Assembly (NCBI GenBank): GCA_019828595.1
Contig: JAHQRK010000014.1
Coordinates: 682,001 to 746,000 of the forward strand
DNA: 64,000 nt
Source: Aphanomyces cochlioides
Taxonomy: Eukaryota; Oomycota; Saprolegniomycetes; Saprolegniales; Verrucalvaceae
Direction of reading: 5' to 3'
Made by a program: the position numbers and the translations under genes. The notes under the pieces are model-generated. The model had not been told where the DNA came from and did no database searches. It saw only the letters and a list, made by a program, of their open reading frames with translations. Below are positions 10,518 through 20,508 of this stretch, piece after piece; the first letter of the stretch is position 1; each line of letters starts with the position of its first letter.

Positions 10518-10719
10518 AGAAACGTGGTTAAACCATCTGGAACGACATACCATCGTTCGCGTGGTGTCGATAGAAATCTTTGACTCTTCACAGAAGATCA
10601 ACGCCGGGGAGATTGACCTGCGACCAAACCGTATAGATGTCGTTGGCTATAATTAAGGAAGACAGTGGCAGTTAACAGTAAGTTTCACTGCATTTGCAAG
10701 GCTTCAACAGTGTCAACCC
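10518..10719. other. spacer of palindrome A
   Basis: 202 bases between the two arms. It contains a GTGGTTAAACCATC..GGTGTCGATAGAA stretch related to segments at 13480, 21060, 28720 and 31520, so it is the outermost part of block A present only once here. Confidence 0.7.
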
Positions 10720-11630
10720 AAAAATCACTTGTTCCCTGGCCGCCTTACTCCCTTCCATACTTTCCGTATAGTTCCTGACAGCACTCTATGCAACAGACCA
10801 GCATGGAGCTCATGGTCAAGCACTTAATGATAATGCAGCGCATGAAAGCATGGGAGAAGCAAGTTTCAAGGCTGTTCGCTAACTTCACGAGTTTGCGATA
10901 CCGACATTCTGTAGCGTAGGCTCTCGAAGTACACATCAGTGATGTGGGTTCATTCGACATTGTAAGCTTCAATTCTGTGTATTGACAACGAGGTTTCAAA
11001 GTTATGATGGCAAGAATGAAAAACTATTTAGTGGCGGCCAGCGGCAATCCTGTCTGGCTCTGCAGTGACTCCGTGATGGGTGAATTTCCAGCAGCAAGCA
11101 GTTGAAACCAAGGCGTTGGACGCGATGGTCCGGAGCACAAAGACTGCTCGTGAACAGCAGCTCCCTTGAGCGGTCAATCTTGTTTGATGCACTATTTTGT
11201 AGCCACAGCAAAGTCTTGATATTACTTTTAGGCATACGGTAACAAATTTCATATTGTCTGCACATGGCCAGCCAGTCAACCAATGTGACAATCAGTTGTG
11301 ACATCACGTACACTTGGAGGTTGCGGGACATAACTTGAGATTTCAGTGTTCCTTGGCTATGGAAACTGCCCCCCACGACAAGGCTATTTCAGCCCTCGAA
11401 TGACACAAGCTTACTGACTCATATCGACACTTGGTAGAGTGCAGTATGGAGATCGGTGAGTTCCGCCAGGCCACCCCCTCCAGACAACTTGCCTACAATC
11501 GATTGCACTCTCGGCGTAATATGTCGCGCGCAGCTAGGTGGGTGCCATGTGTGGTGACAGTCGTTGGGTCAACTTCAACTGCTCCTATTGCTCTGATCGG
11601 GGCGACACGCTTGCTGAAGGATTTCGATTG

Positions 11631-11637
11631 CCACTTT
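11631..11637 (+). promoter_or_regulatory. initiator CCACTTT, copy 3
   Basis: CCACTTT then CGAATTTGCC, 45 bases before the ATG at 11682. It aligns with the oomycete 16-base core promoter with few mismatches. Confidence 0.5.
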
Positions 11638-11681
11638 CGAATTTGCCTTGTTCCGCAGCCATCACCTCCGCACCGATTCCC

Positions 11682-13163
11682 ATGGGCAAACCGTTCTTCA
11701 CCCTCGAAGACTTCAAGATTGCCTTCTCGCTCTTTTGCTGTGTGTACGGCGTCGGCACGTTGAGCATGCCCAAGAACTATGCCTCGGCTGGCTTTGTCTG
11801 GGCGACGCTTGCTTTGGTCTTCATGGCGCTTGTCAACATTTATGCCACGGTGTGTATTTCCAAGCTCCTTCTCCTCGCTCCCAAGTCTGTGCGTACGTTT
11901 GCTGACTTGGGCGAGTTCTGCATGGGCAAAGTCGGCCGCTTTTTGATTCTCATCACGCAAATGTTGGCGTGCATCCTCGTGCCGATCGTGTTTTTGGTCT
12001 TGGGTGGGTCCATCTCGGTGATTCTCTTCCCCAACTCGTATGGCCAAGTGACGTGGATTATTTTGATGGGTCTGTCGCTTTTGCCAGTGTGTTTGACCCC
12101 GACGCTGAAAGAAGGCGCGTTTGCTGCTGCCGCTGGGTCGTTGGGAACGTTGGTGGCGGATGCGATTGCTGTGTACTTGTTGATTGACAACATGTCCCCC
12201 ATGTCGAAAGGCATCAGCATTCCCAAGCCGGACGTGGGCTTTTCGCAAGTGGCGTCTGTGTTTGGCAGTTTGTCGTTGGCTTATGGTGCTGGTGTTGTGA
12301 TTCCTGCCCTTCAGCGCGAACACTCTGAACCAACTCGTATGATTCGCGTCATCGTCATCACGTTGGGTGTGATTTCTGTCTTCTTCTTGCTGGTTGCGGT
12401 CACTGGTGTCGCGTACGTTGGTTGCCAAATTCCTGGCAATTTGCTCTTCTCCATTGCCGGTAGTCCCACGGCGCTATCTTTCACTGCCAACCGTGGTGGT
12501 GTGCTCTTGGCCAGCATGGCGATGCTCTTGCACGTGATCATCGCGTTTGCCATCGTGATCAACCCGGCTTTCTATATTTTGGAAGGATGGATCCTTGGTA
12601 TTCACAAGCACTCCTTCGCCGAGGAGCCAGAGGTGGAGAATGGTTTTGTTGCGTCGTCGACTCCCATTGAAAAGGACGCCAATGACGAGACGACTATCGT
12701 CGAACACAACGACCTCCACGACCTGGACGCCAAGACTTACCAGCAGCCTGGTGTGTACCCCAAGGTGGCCGCTCTTCGCATTATTATCGTCGTCGCCTGT
12801 GTGGCGATTGCTTGTGCTTGGAAGGACAATTTGTCGGACTTGTTGGACTTTGCGGGTGCTTCTTGCATGTCGCTTTGCAATATGATTTTGCCGATTGGGT
12901 TCTACTTGAAGGTGAACTGGCGAAAGATTGGCGTTCTCGAGAAGATTTGGTGCGTGATTGCGATCCTCGTGTGTCTCTTCTTGGCTGGGTATGAGTCGTG
13001 GAAGAATGGCAAAGTGCTCTTCAATCCCCCTGCCAAGAGTTCGGGTCCAGCTCCATGGGACTCGGTCAAGTTTCCCTATTGCCCTGCTGGAAGCAGCTAC
13101 CAACGTATCGTGTACACGAATGTGTCGTACCATGCCAACTTTACTCGCACCACGGCCTTGTAA
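11682..13163 (+). CDS. AAAP-family amino acid transporter (copy 3)
   Basis: Intact, 493 residues, start MGKPFF at 11682. The N-terminal third (FCMGKVGRFLIL, FPNSYGQ) follows copy 2. A middle tract around 12277-12405 follows copies 4-6, and the C-terminal half matches both copy 2 and copy 6. This mosaic points to gene conversion between palindrome arms. Eleven transmembrane segments and the glycosylatable C-terminal tail are complete. Head-to-head with copy 2 and tail-to-tail, at a distance of 15.9 kb, with copy 6 across palindrome B. Confidence 0.92.
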   Translation: MGKPFFTLEDFKIAFSLFCCVYGVGTLSMPKNYASAGFVWATLALVFMALVNIYATVCISKLLLLAPKSVRTFADLGEFCMGKVGRFLILITQMLACILVPIVFLVLGGSISVILFPNSYGQVTWIILMGLSLLPVCLTPTLKEGAFAAAAGSLGTLVADAIAVYLLIDNMSPMSKGISIPKPDVGFSQVASVFGSLSLAYGAGVVIPALQREHSEPTRMIRVIVITLGVISVFFLLVAVTGVAYVGCQIPGNLLFSIAGSPTALSFTANRGGVLLASMAMLLHVIIAFAIVINPAFYILEGWILGIHKHSFAEEPEVENGFVASSTPIEKDANDETTIVEHNDLHDLDAKTYQQPGVYPKVAALRIIIVVACVAIACAWKDNLSDLLDFAGASCMSLCNMILPIGFYLKVNWRKIGVLEKIWCVIAILVCLFLAGYESWKNGKVLFNPPAKSSGPAPWDSVKFPYCPAGSSYQRIVYTNVSYHANFTRTTAL

Positions 13164-13197
13164 GTCTGGTGTGTATATAGTCTACTGCATAACTTCC

Positions 13198-13522
13198 AAT
13201 GTCAACTGTACTCTTTCTGTGATGTTATCCACCTTCTTGTATTCTTTCTCGAACTAGCACTTGTTAGCTCTTCTCGGAGGTACTGTATAAACACCCTCAC
13301 CTTCTAGTTGGGGGCAGTTCATAATTCCCAGTCTCTTGCTGCTTCCAACCCTGCGCCATAGTCTTCTCGTTCAGTTGCAGCACGATTTCCTGTGCTTATG
13401 GTGGCCTCTCTGGTCTTGACTTTGTTGATATGCGAAGGACTTCGATCGAGACCATGTGTCATTCCCGATGTTGAATTGATGATGGCTCAACCACGTTACG
13501 AAAGTTCTCTTTTGAAAATGGT
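13198..13522. other. intergenic, 3' of copy 3
   Basis: No gene seen. The last 90 bases resemble a piece of block A (AACCACGTTACG..), into which the adjacent MITE has inserted. Confidence 0.5.
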
Positions 13523-13525
13523 TTA

Positions 13526-14074
13526 GGGCTGGTCTGGATGCCCATCAATTTTTTTATTCCATAAAACTGAAATGACATTTTGCAAAATTTTTCCAAAGTT
13601 CCAAATTCACAATTTAAAATGGAATAGTTGGAGAATTTGTTATTTGTCTGGATGCCACAACTTGTGGCCTTCAACATTACGATTGTTGTCATACTGCTGT
13701 GTCAGTCACTTCCTACCGGAAACTTTGAAATATAGCCAGAGATGAGAAAGGCTCGATCACTGTCGCTTCTCAAAGTGTTAGAACATGCAACAGTGATAAT
13801 ATATAGTGTGTGCGTGTATTTTTGTAGAGATGACAAGCTGAATCTCAAGCTTGACTCGATCAGTGCGTTCATGACGAAAATATGTCATAAAAAAATAGAC
13901 CAATTTGGTCCATTTCTTTTATGGCATAATTTGGCCAAAACTCCAGAAAATTGTGACACAAAATTCTTTGAGAAGGTGGCATCCAGACAGTCAAAATTGA
14001 AAATTATGGCATATTTCGAATTATGGCATTTTTTGGCATTTTTATGCCATTTTTGGTGGCATCCAGACCCGCCC
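13526..14074. mobile_element. MITE with TTA target duplication, nested inverted ends (left copy)
   Basis: 549 bp. The ends are GGGCTGGTCTGGATGCC and, inverted, GGGCGGGTCTGGATGCC, flanked by TTA at 13523-13525 and 14075-14077. A second inverted pair of GTCTGGATGCCAC lies inside (13646 and 13978), giving four copies of the motif, as if one element had inserted within another of its kind. The 3-bp TTA duplication and GGGC ends suit the PIF/Harbinger superfamily. No coding capacity is expected. Confidence 0.7.
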
Positions 14075-14077
14075 TTA

Positions 14078-15308
14078 CGAAAGTTCAATGGTTTACGAAA
14101 GTTCTCTTTTAGAGAACCATTTTCCCATTTCCCAGTAGGAAATGGGAAATTGCACGTTTTGATATTTTCGTATTCATCGTATCTGACTTTCCTTGCCAAA
14201 CTTTATACACTGATGTGTGGATAAACTCACTGCTGTGGGATGGTCGGATCAGTGAAGTCCGAGCTTCTCGCCGCAAGAAAAGGGGGGGTGGAAGGTTAGA
14301 GGTCGCCTGGGGCTTTTAGGTGAACCAGACGCGATCGAAGGAAATGGAGAGGCACGACTGTGGGTTGAAAGTCCGCAGTAGTTGACCGCTGCCGGGGAAA
14401 GGGACGGTGGGGAGGACCGGAAAGGGGGTTGGTTGCTCGGTTGCCCACGAGCTACGCCTAGCGTTGACTGGCGTTGGTGAGGACGATTGACGGTGCAGGT
14501 TTTCGACAGACCCACGGAACTCCTGCAAACTTCTTGGCGCTAAAACTCTCTCGACAGGACGCCACAAACTTAGAGGTTCATTCAACGCCAGCCAAAAAGA
14601 GCTCTGTCTAACTACTGCCTCTGTTTCCTAAGCTACTCCTAACTTCGCACGCACGCGTGTCAATCTGCTCGCTCTCGCTCCTTGATTGGTCTTCGGGTCT
14701 TGCTTGCCATCTCCATTGGTCATAAACTTCGGTCGCACGCCCACAGCCTGCTACCAACACTATCTGACTGCCTGGTCGGATCCCTCTATTGGCAGTCGTT
14801 GCCCTGGCTCGCTGTGCTCTGCTTTTCCATTCATGTCGCTCGTTCCTTGGCCATAATTCGCACACGATCAGGCACCGAAATCCACTCGCCGTCCACTGTG
14901 ATTGGCACTCGTCTGCCAGTAAGAACTCTTCTCTGTGTGTCGGACGTGCGTTGGATCGGTTACACGAGTGGCGGCTCGCTTTGCCACACTGCTGTCATGT
15001 TTGTTGCGTCAAGACTCACTTATGAGCAAAAAGCGATCATCATCATTGCGTACATCATGGACCACACGACCTCAACTCGCCATTTCCTACATATCATGGA
15101 TCTTCATCCGACGGTTCGCATTTGGGAAGCCGTCGTTGTGTTGACCTCAAAATTCTATGACATGCACTCACTCATGGGAACTTTGTTCCCACTTGGTGGC
15201 TCCCAAACGGGAACTCTGTTCCCATTTCAGTATAAAGTTCGCCAGTGTTACTCGAAAATATGCTTTTACACAGGTTTTCTTAAAATGGGAAACCATTATC
15301 CATTGGAT
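14078..15308. other. GC-rich unassigned region with local inverted repeats
   Basis: Contains a C-rich strand (14270-14480) and several short palindromes (CATTTCCCAGTAGGAAATG near 14135; GGGAAC..GTTCCC twice near 15177-15230). The open frame at 15000-15170 (FVASRLTYEQKAIIIIAY...) looks protein-like, but it runs straight into the Harbinger element and has no plausible start. It is treated as possible TE residue, not a gene. Mirrored at 26898-28128. Confidence 0.4.
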
Positions 15309-15508
15309 GGCTTCCAAAACCTTCGCAAACGCAATTTGCTCCTGTTCGCAAATGAGACATTTTTCAAATAAAAATACAATTCGCAAATTGCTCAGACCAA
15401 AAAACAGTCTCAGCAATTTGCGAAATGCGAGCAAAAGACCTTTCTAAACGAGTACAAATTTGTGCGTTTTTTTGTGAGTGGATATAAGTCGGCCATTTCG
15501 TGATTGAG

Positions 15509-16329
15509 ATGACCAAGGGTCGAGGAAAGGGGTGGTGCAGCGTCTCTCCATCTATTGCTGGATCAAATCGAGCAGATATTGCCCGCTGGGCAATTAGAGT
15601 GGGCCAGAGTTGAAGAGGCCTACAACCGTGCGGCAAGCCAGTTCCCTTCACGAGATGTTGATGCACTCAAGCGAAAGTTTGCTCTTCTGAAGAACCACCC
15701 GAAGAAAACTGGTGAGCCTGATTGCCCCTCGGACGTGCGTCGTGCAAAGCGCTTATTTACCGACATTGAAAATCGAATGTCAACGCTTTACATGACGCAA
15801 TTTGAATCGGAGAAAGGTACACGAGGACATGCAATGAATTCAATGATCCAATTCTTTAGAGGATGACAGCGAGGCAAGCGACAAAGAAAACGAAGAAGAG
15901 ATCAATATAAATCAAGAAATAAATGTTGTTTCACAGGAAAAACCAAATCGAAGTGGCCTGAATCGTAGTGAACTCAGCGAGCTCAGCCAAATCCTTGGAA
16001 AAAGAAAGCAGTTATCGACTTGAGGCTCGTCGTATGTTGCCAAAAAACGACAATCCTTGGACAAATTCATTGAAAGTGCCGCTTCAGCAGACACCAAAGC
16101 AACCACAGATCTCATGACTGTATTCATGATGATGGATGCACGAGCGGCTGAGCGAGAGGAAAGACGATATGAGCGTGAGCTGCAGTGGCGCATGGAACAA
16201 TCTGCTCGAGAGGCGAAGCTCATTGAAGACCGACGCAAGGAAGACGATGAACGAAGAAAGCGTGAAGATCGACGAGAAGAATTACAGCTGATGATGTTGA
16301 CAAAGTTCATGGAAAGACATTCGTCGTAA
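15509..16329 (+). pseudogene. Harbinger SANT/Myb-like partner protein (left copy)
   Basis: Starts MTKGRGKGW at 15509. The family DNA-binding signature follows: LLDQIEQILPAGQLEW, VEEAYNRAASQFPSRDVDAL, KRKF, and CPSDVRRAKRLF. A charged coiled coil forms the C-terminus (16057-16329, RAAEREERRYERELQWRMEQ). In PIF/Harbinger elements this protein helps bring the transposase to DNA and the nucleus. Here a 2-bp deletion near 15528 relative to the right-arm copy, a frame change near 15860 and another near 16025 break it. The frames between are still protein-like (acidic EDDSEASDKENEEE), so decay is recent. Confidence 0.7.
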
Positions 16330-16653
16330 ATTTAGGCATATGTGATTTGATAAGTTGCATAATATATGGATTTTGAAGCCGAATTTTCTACTAAATAGAT
16401 CAGTTCAATTCCTATTTAGATCAAAAACTAGTTTAAAACAGGTAGAGCGATCTAATTAGGATTTAAATTTTAGGACTTTAACAAAAGCAACAGAAATTGA
16501 ATTAAAATGCCATTTCATATATCGAAATTATATGAAATTGTATCTTTTTATTCGAAGTGTGCAGAGGTTAAGTACTTCCAGAGGCCAAATCTAGGACAGA
16601 TTAGGAGTCTACACGATTATTAAGGACAATTTTGAGATACAATTTTGACTATT

Positions 16654-17783
16654 TTAGACATCAAATACGTTCTTGATCTGACTTATGCCCGTCGTTCGAA
16701 CACAGTAGTTGTAGAGTTTGAAGACATTCTTGAGGCGGACACGCCTAGTATCTGGTCGATAGGGCAAAGGGAGCTGTAGCTGTCTATACACCTTTCCAAC
16801 GGCACCCATGCCCCATTCAGCTGCTTGCCTGAGCGACGTGATGCAAACACTCGTCGCTTGTAGTCCGCGTCGACACTCCATTGGCTGACGTTCCAGGTCT
16901 CCACTTTTCAAAGGAGTCACAATACGGCCAGCGCACCTTCTGTGTATCGGAAAAGCTGAGTCACAGGCAATCTTCATTCCCGAATCCACAAGCAACGGGT
17001 CGACTAGGATATCTTGAAGGCCGCGACTCATGTCACCATCGTTCCATGAGCCAGGACAGTTGTGCTTGCACCATGAGCGTGCCGTCGAGACGAAAACACA
17101 GAACACCAGTGACAAAAACGCAATGTAGCCAACCTAGACGCCATAAGCTCGGGATAATTGCATTCGTACCATTATATTGTGCTGTTTGGAGCTCAGTATG
17201 AGATGGCTGCTGGACTCTGAGGTTCTTCACGTCTGCAAAGGCAAAGACGCCCCGTCACGAGAGGCTCTCGTGCATTTGACTTGGACGCCCAGTATCTTTG
17301 AGTCGCCTTCGATGGCCATTTGACAGCGGATTGTGGCAACTTGTCCAGTGCCCGTGAGAGAGCATGTTCAGCCTTATTGATTATTCTTGAGAACGTGCTG
17401 GGAGGGATCGCAAACAGCTCTTGCAAAGTCTTAGGCTCTACTGCTGCCGTGTAGAAATGGAGAAGCATACCTAGTACAGCGTGTTTGTGTTGAATTCGCG
17501 GTGGACGTGGTTTAGCCTTAACGATACACTCGACACTGAAAACGCGAAGAAGTTCATCGAAGCCTTCAGATGTCAACGACACGGTTGTGAGGAATGAGGG
17601 TGTGTTGCGCGACGCGTACAGTGTGTACCATGGAGATTGTTGTTGTTGCTTGAGCAGCGAAACGGCATGAACGAAATTTCGTTCCTTCAGCGCCGATCTC
17701 AGTCGAAGGGCTGTTGCTAGCCTACGCTGGCGTTGCCGGTGCAGCCAAGTGAGTATGATCATGATGGCTTCCTTTGCTTGCAT
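16654..17783 (-). pseudogene. Harbinger DDE transposase (left copy)
   Basis: From ATG 17783 (MQAKEAIMI). A helical N-terminal domain is followed by the DDE_Tnp_4 core: first Asp in FADVKN, second in CPGSWNDGD, acidic third site in ACDSAF. It is broken twice. An extra G in a GGGG run near 17253, absent from the right copy, shifts the frame just before the first Asp. A shared shift lies just before the CPGSWND motif. Not functional as it stands. Confidence 0.75.
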
Positions 17784-17984
17784 GCCAGCCAAAATGGAGA
17801 TGAAAAACACTCAATGTTACCAATTTATAGCCAATGAAATAGCTTCAAATAGAATAATATGCGAAGGTTTTGGTGGCTTCACTTTGTCATTTGCCTTGCA
17901 TTTTCAAGTTTGTCGAATAAAAATATAGTAATTATCCGGATGCGAAATGCGATTCAAATGGGTTTTGCGAAGGTTTTGGAAGCC

Positions 17985-18631
17985 TTCCATTGTTCCCAGA
18001 CCACCTAGACCACCTACTATACTACCTCAGTTCGCATGTAGTGGAGTATAGACAGTATGGAGCTCGCAGTCATGCGCTTACTTGAAGTCCATGAAAACAT
18101 GGGAGAAGCAAGTTTCAAGGCAAGTTTCAAGGCTATTGCTACCCTCACGAGTTTCCAATGCGGACATATAGTTTAGCGCAGTGGGTTGACTTCAATTCAC
18201 ATCACATGTTTCAATTCCTTGCATTGACAACGAGATTTCAAAGTTCAGATCGGAGAGGGCTATGATCAAAAGAATTCAGTGGCGGCCAGGCGCAATGCTG
18301 TCTGACTCTCCTAGCGACCCTGACTTCGTGATAGGGGCATGCGTTTGAAGCTCAATTGTTCCCAACCATACTGTTGCTGAATGCTTGTAGACGAATTTGA
18401 CGGCCATAATGCGGCAGTTCAAACCTGGGAAAGGCAGTAAACAATGAACTGTCCCTCTTTACTTGACCGATTCTATCCCCAAAAAGGTGAGGGTGTATCT
18501 ACCTCCGGTAGGGTCCTCGTACGATAATCCATACATGAAATAGGATAACATCACAGAAAGAGTGCATATTGACATTCGTAGTTATGCAGTAGACTATAAT
18601 ATAGTCTGGTGTGTGTGTATACACACCAGAC
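17985..18631. repeat. block A fragment in reverse orientation, 3' of copy 4
   Basis: 18060-18420 matches the block A upstream region (GGAGAAGCAAGTTTCAAGG, CGAGATTTCAAAGTTCAGATC, GTGGCGGCCAGG). Its orientation would serve a plus-strand gene to its right, but it abuts the 3' end of copy 4 instead. This marks an old rearrangement point near 18430-18560. A short inverted repeat (TAGTCTGGTGTG..CACACCAGACT) sits at 18602-18632. Confidence 0.6.
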
Positions 18632-20116
18632 TTACAAGGCCGTGGTGCGAGTAAAGTTGGCATGGTACGACACATTCGTGTACACGATACGTTGGTAGCT
18701 GCTTCCAGCAGGGCAATAGGGAAACTTGACCGAGTCCCATGGAGCTGGACCCGAACTCTTGGCAGGGGGATTGAAGAGCACTTTGCCATTCTTCCACGAC
18801 TCATACCCAGCCAAGAAGAGACACACGAGGATCGCAATCACGCACCAAATCTTCTCGAGAATGCCAATCTTTCGCCAGTTCACCTTCAAGTAGAACCCAA
18901 TCGGCAAAATCATATTGCAAAGCGACATGCAAGAAGCACCCGCAAAGTCCAACAAGTCCGACAAATTGTCCTTCCAAGCACAAGCAATCGCCACACACGC
19001 AGCAACGATGATGATGCGAAGAGCGGCCACCTTGGGGTACACACCAGGCTGCTTGTACGTCTTGGAGTCCAAATCGTGGAGGTCGTTGTGTTCGACGATA
19101 GTCGTCTCGTCGTTGGCGTCCTTTTCAACGTTGGGAGTCGACGACGAGACGAAACCACTCTCCACCTCTGGCAGCTCGGCGAAGGAGTGCTTGTGAATAC
19201 CAAGGATCCATCCTTCCAAAATATAGAAAGCCGGGTTGATCACGATGGCAAACGCGATGATCACGTGCAAGAGCATCGCCATGCTGGCCAAGAGCACACC
19301 ACCACGGTTGGCAGTGAAAGATAGCGCCGTGGGACTACCGGCAATGGAGAAGAGCAAATTGCCAGGAATTTGGCAACCAACGTACGCGACACCAGTGACC
19401 GCAACCAGCAAGAAGAAGACAGAAATCACACCCAACGTGATGACGATGACGCGAATCATACGAGTTGGTTCAGAGTGTTCGCGCTGAAGGGCAGGAATCA
19501 CAACACCAGCACCATAAGCCAACGACAAACTGCCAAACACAGACGCCACTTGCGAAAAGCCCACGTCCGGCTTGGGAATGCTGATGCCTTTCGACATGGG
19601 GGACATGTTGTCAATCAACAAGTACACAGCAATCGCATCCGCCACCAACGTTCCCAACGACCCAGCGGCAGCAGCAAACGCGCCTTCTTTCAGCGTCGGG
19701 GTCAAACACACTGGCAAAAGCGACAGACCCATCAAAATAATCCACGTCACTTGGCCATACGAGCCTGGGAAGAGAATCACCGAGATGGACCCACCCAAGA
19801 CCAAAAACACGATCGGCACGAGGATGCACGCCAACATTTGCGTGATGAGAATCAAGATGCGGCCGACTTTGCCCATCGAGAACTCGCCCAAGTCAGCAAA
19901 CGTACGCACAGACTTGGGAGCGAGGAGAAGGAGCTTGGAAATACACACCGTGGCATAAATGTTGACAAGCGCCATGAAGACCAAAGCAAGCGTCGCCCAG
20001 ACAAAGCCAGCCGAGGCATAGTTCTTGGGCATGCTCAACGTGCCGACGCCGTACACACAGCAAAAGAGCGAGAAGGCAATCTTGAAGTCTTCGAGGGTGA
20101 AAAATGGCTTGCCCAT
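18632..20116 (-). CDS. AAAP-family amino acid transporter (copy 4)
   Basis: Intact, 494 residues from ATG 20116. Distinguished from copies 2 and 3 by FSMGKVGRILIL and FPGSYGQ in the TM3 region and by AELPEVESGF..STPNVEKDANDE and KTYKQ in the TM8-TM9 loop. TM1 motif, 11 segments and the tail sequons are present. It is the mirror of copy 5 and faces it head to head across the diverged centre of palindrome B. Confidence 0.92.
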   Translation of the reverse strand: MGKPFFTLEDFKIAFSLFCCVYGVGTLSMPKNYASAGFVWATLALVFMALVNIYATVCISKLLLLAPKSVRTFADLGEFSMGKVGRILILITQMLACILVPIVFLVLGGSISVILFPGSYGQVTWIILMGLSLLPVCLTPTLKEGAFAAAAGSLGTLVADAIAVYLLIDNMSPMSKGISIPKPDVGFSQVASVFGSLSLAYGAGVVIPALQREHSEPTRMIRVIVITLGVISVFFLLVAVTGVAYVGCQIPGNLLFSIAGSPTALSFTANRGGVLLASMAMLLHVIIAFAIVINPAFYILEGWILGIHKHSFAELPEVESGFVSSSTPNVEKDANDETTIVEHNDLHDLDSKTYKQPGVYPKVAALRIIIVAACVAIACAWKDNLSDLLDFAGASCMSLCNMILPIGFYLKVNWRKIGILEKIWCVIAILVCLFLAGYESWKNGKVLFNPPAKSSGPAPWDSVKFPYCPAGSSYQRIVYTNVSYHANFTRTTAL

Positions 20117-20157
20117 GATCACCACGTGGAGGATGTGAAAGGCAGGAGGCAAATTCG

Positions 20158-20164
20158 AAAGTGA
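20158..20164 (-). promoter_or_regulatory. initiator TCACTTT, copy 4
   Basis: TCACTTTCGAATTTGCC on the minus strand, about 42 bases before the ATG. Same arrangement as copies 1, 5 and 6. Confidence 0.5.
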
Positions 20165-20365
20165 CAACCTTGGTCACCTTGAAATTGTTCAGCGTGTTGC
20201 CCCGATCAGAACGATAGGAGCGGTTGAAGTTGACCCCACGACAGTCAAGACACATGGCACACACCTAGCTGCGCTCGACATACTACGCCGAGAGTGCAAT
20301 CGATTGTAGGCAGGTTGTCCGGAGGCGGAACGTGCCACGGCGATCTCCATACTGCACTCGATGAA

Positions 20366-20403
20366 GTGTCGGTATATAAGCCCAAGAACTTATATACCGA
20401 CAC
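20366..20403. repeat. 15-bp perfect hairpin, mirrored at 21804-21841
   Basis: GTGTCGGTATATAAG, an 8-base loop, then its exact complement. In the paralogous block A of copies 1 and 2 the second half is absent, so it looks like a local inverted duplication. Both arms of palindrome B carry it, so it predates or was copied between them. Confidence 0.7.
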
Positions 20404-20508
20404 AAAGCCCAAGAACTTGGTGCATAAAGAGAGCTTAGACAGAATACTTCTCAAAGCGGCAGATTCCATGGCCAAGGCTAGAAAAATGTTCAAACCTGAG
20501 GTGTCACC

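Larger units (their letters stand above)
10720..13197 (+). repeat. palindrome A, right arm
   Basis: Mirror of 8040-10517. Its gene-bearing half is also part of the left arm of the larger palindrome B, so the two palindromes overlap. Confidence 0.9.
15309..17984. mobile_element. Harbinger-like DNA transposon (left-arm copy)
   Basis: Terminal inverted repeats GGCTTCCAAAACCTTCG at 15309 and its inverse ending at 17984. Inside are two convergent genes, a SANT/Myb-like partner on the plus strand and a DDE transposase on the minus strand, separated by AT-rich DNA. This two-gene plan is diagnostic for PIF/Harbinger. Both genes carry frame breaks. A target duplication was not evident. Confidence 0.75.
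12260..20508 (+). repeat. palindrome B, left arm
   Basis: Near-identical inverted copy of about 21698-29946 (paired coordinates sum to 42205-42207; small shifts mark 1-2 bp indels). It contains the 3' half of copy 3, a nested MITE, a Harbinger element and all of copy 4. Toward the centre (20640-21010 versus 21200-21565) the arms are still recognisable but clearly diverged. Confidence 0.9.

Noticed and set aside
10518..10719. Palindromes as a pure assembly or missed-adapter artefact
   Set aside because: The arms differ by indels and substitutions, a conversion tract and a 40-base deletion, and each axis has unique or diverged sequence. An artefact would give exact copies. Read-level proof is still lacking.
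14682..15371. 229-codon open frame in the left arm of palindrome B
   Set aside because: It begins in non-homologous DNA and ends inside the Harbinger terminal region. The composition looks random for most of its length, and only a short part near 15000-15170 is protein-like.
15309..17984. Target-site duplication of the Harbinger element
   Set aside because: Flanks (TTGGAT and TTCCAT) do not give a matching 2- or 3-bp repeat; the ends may be slightly longer than judged.
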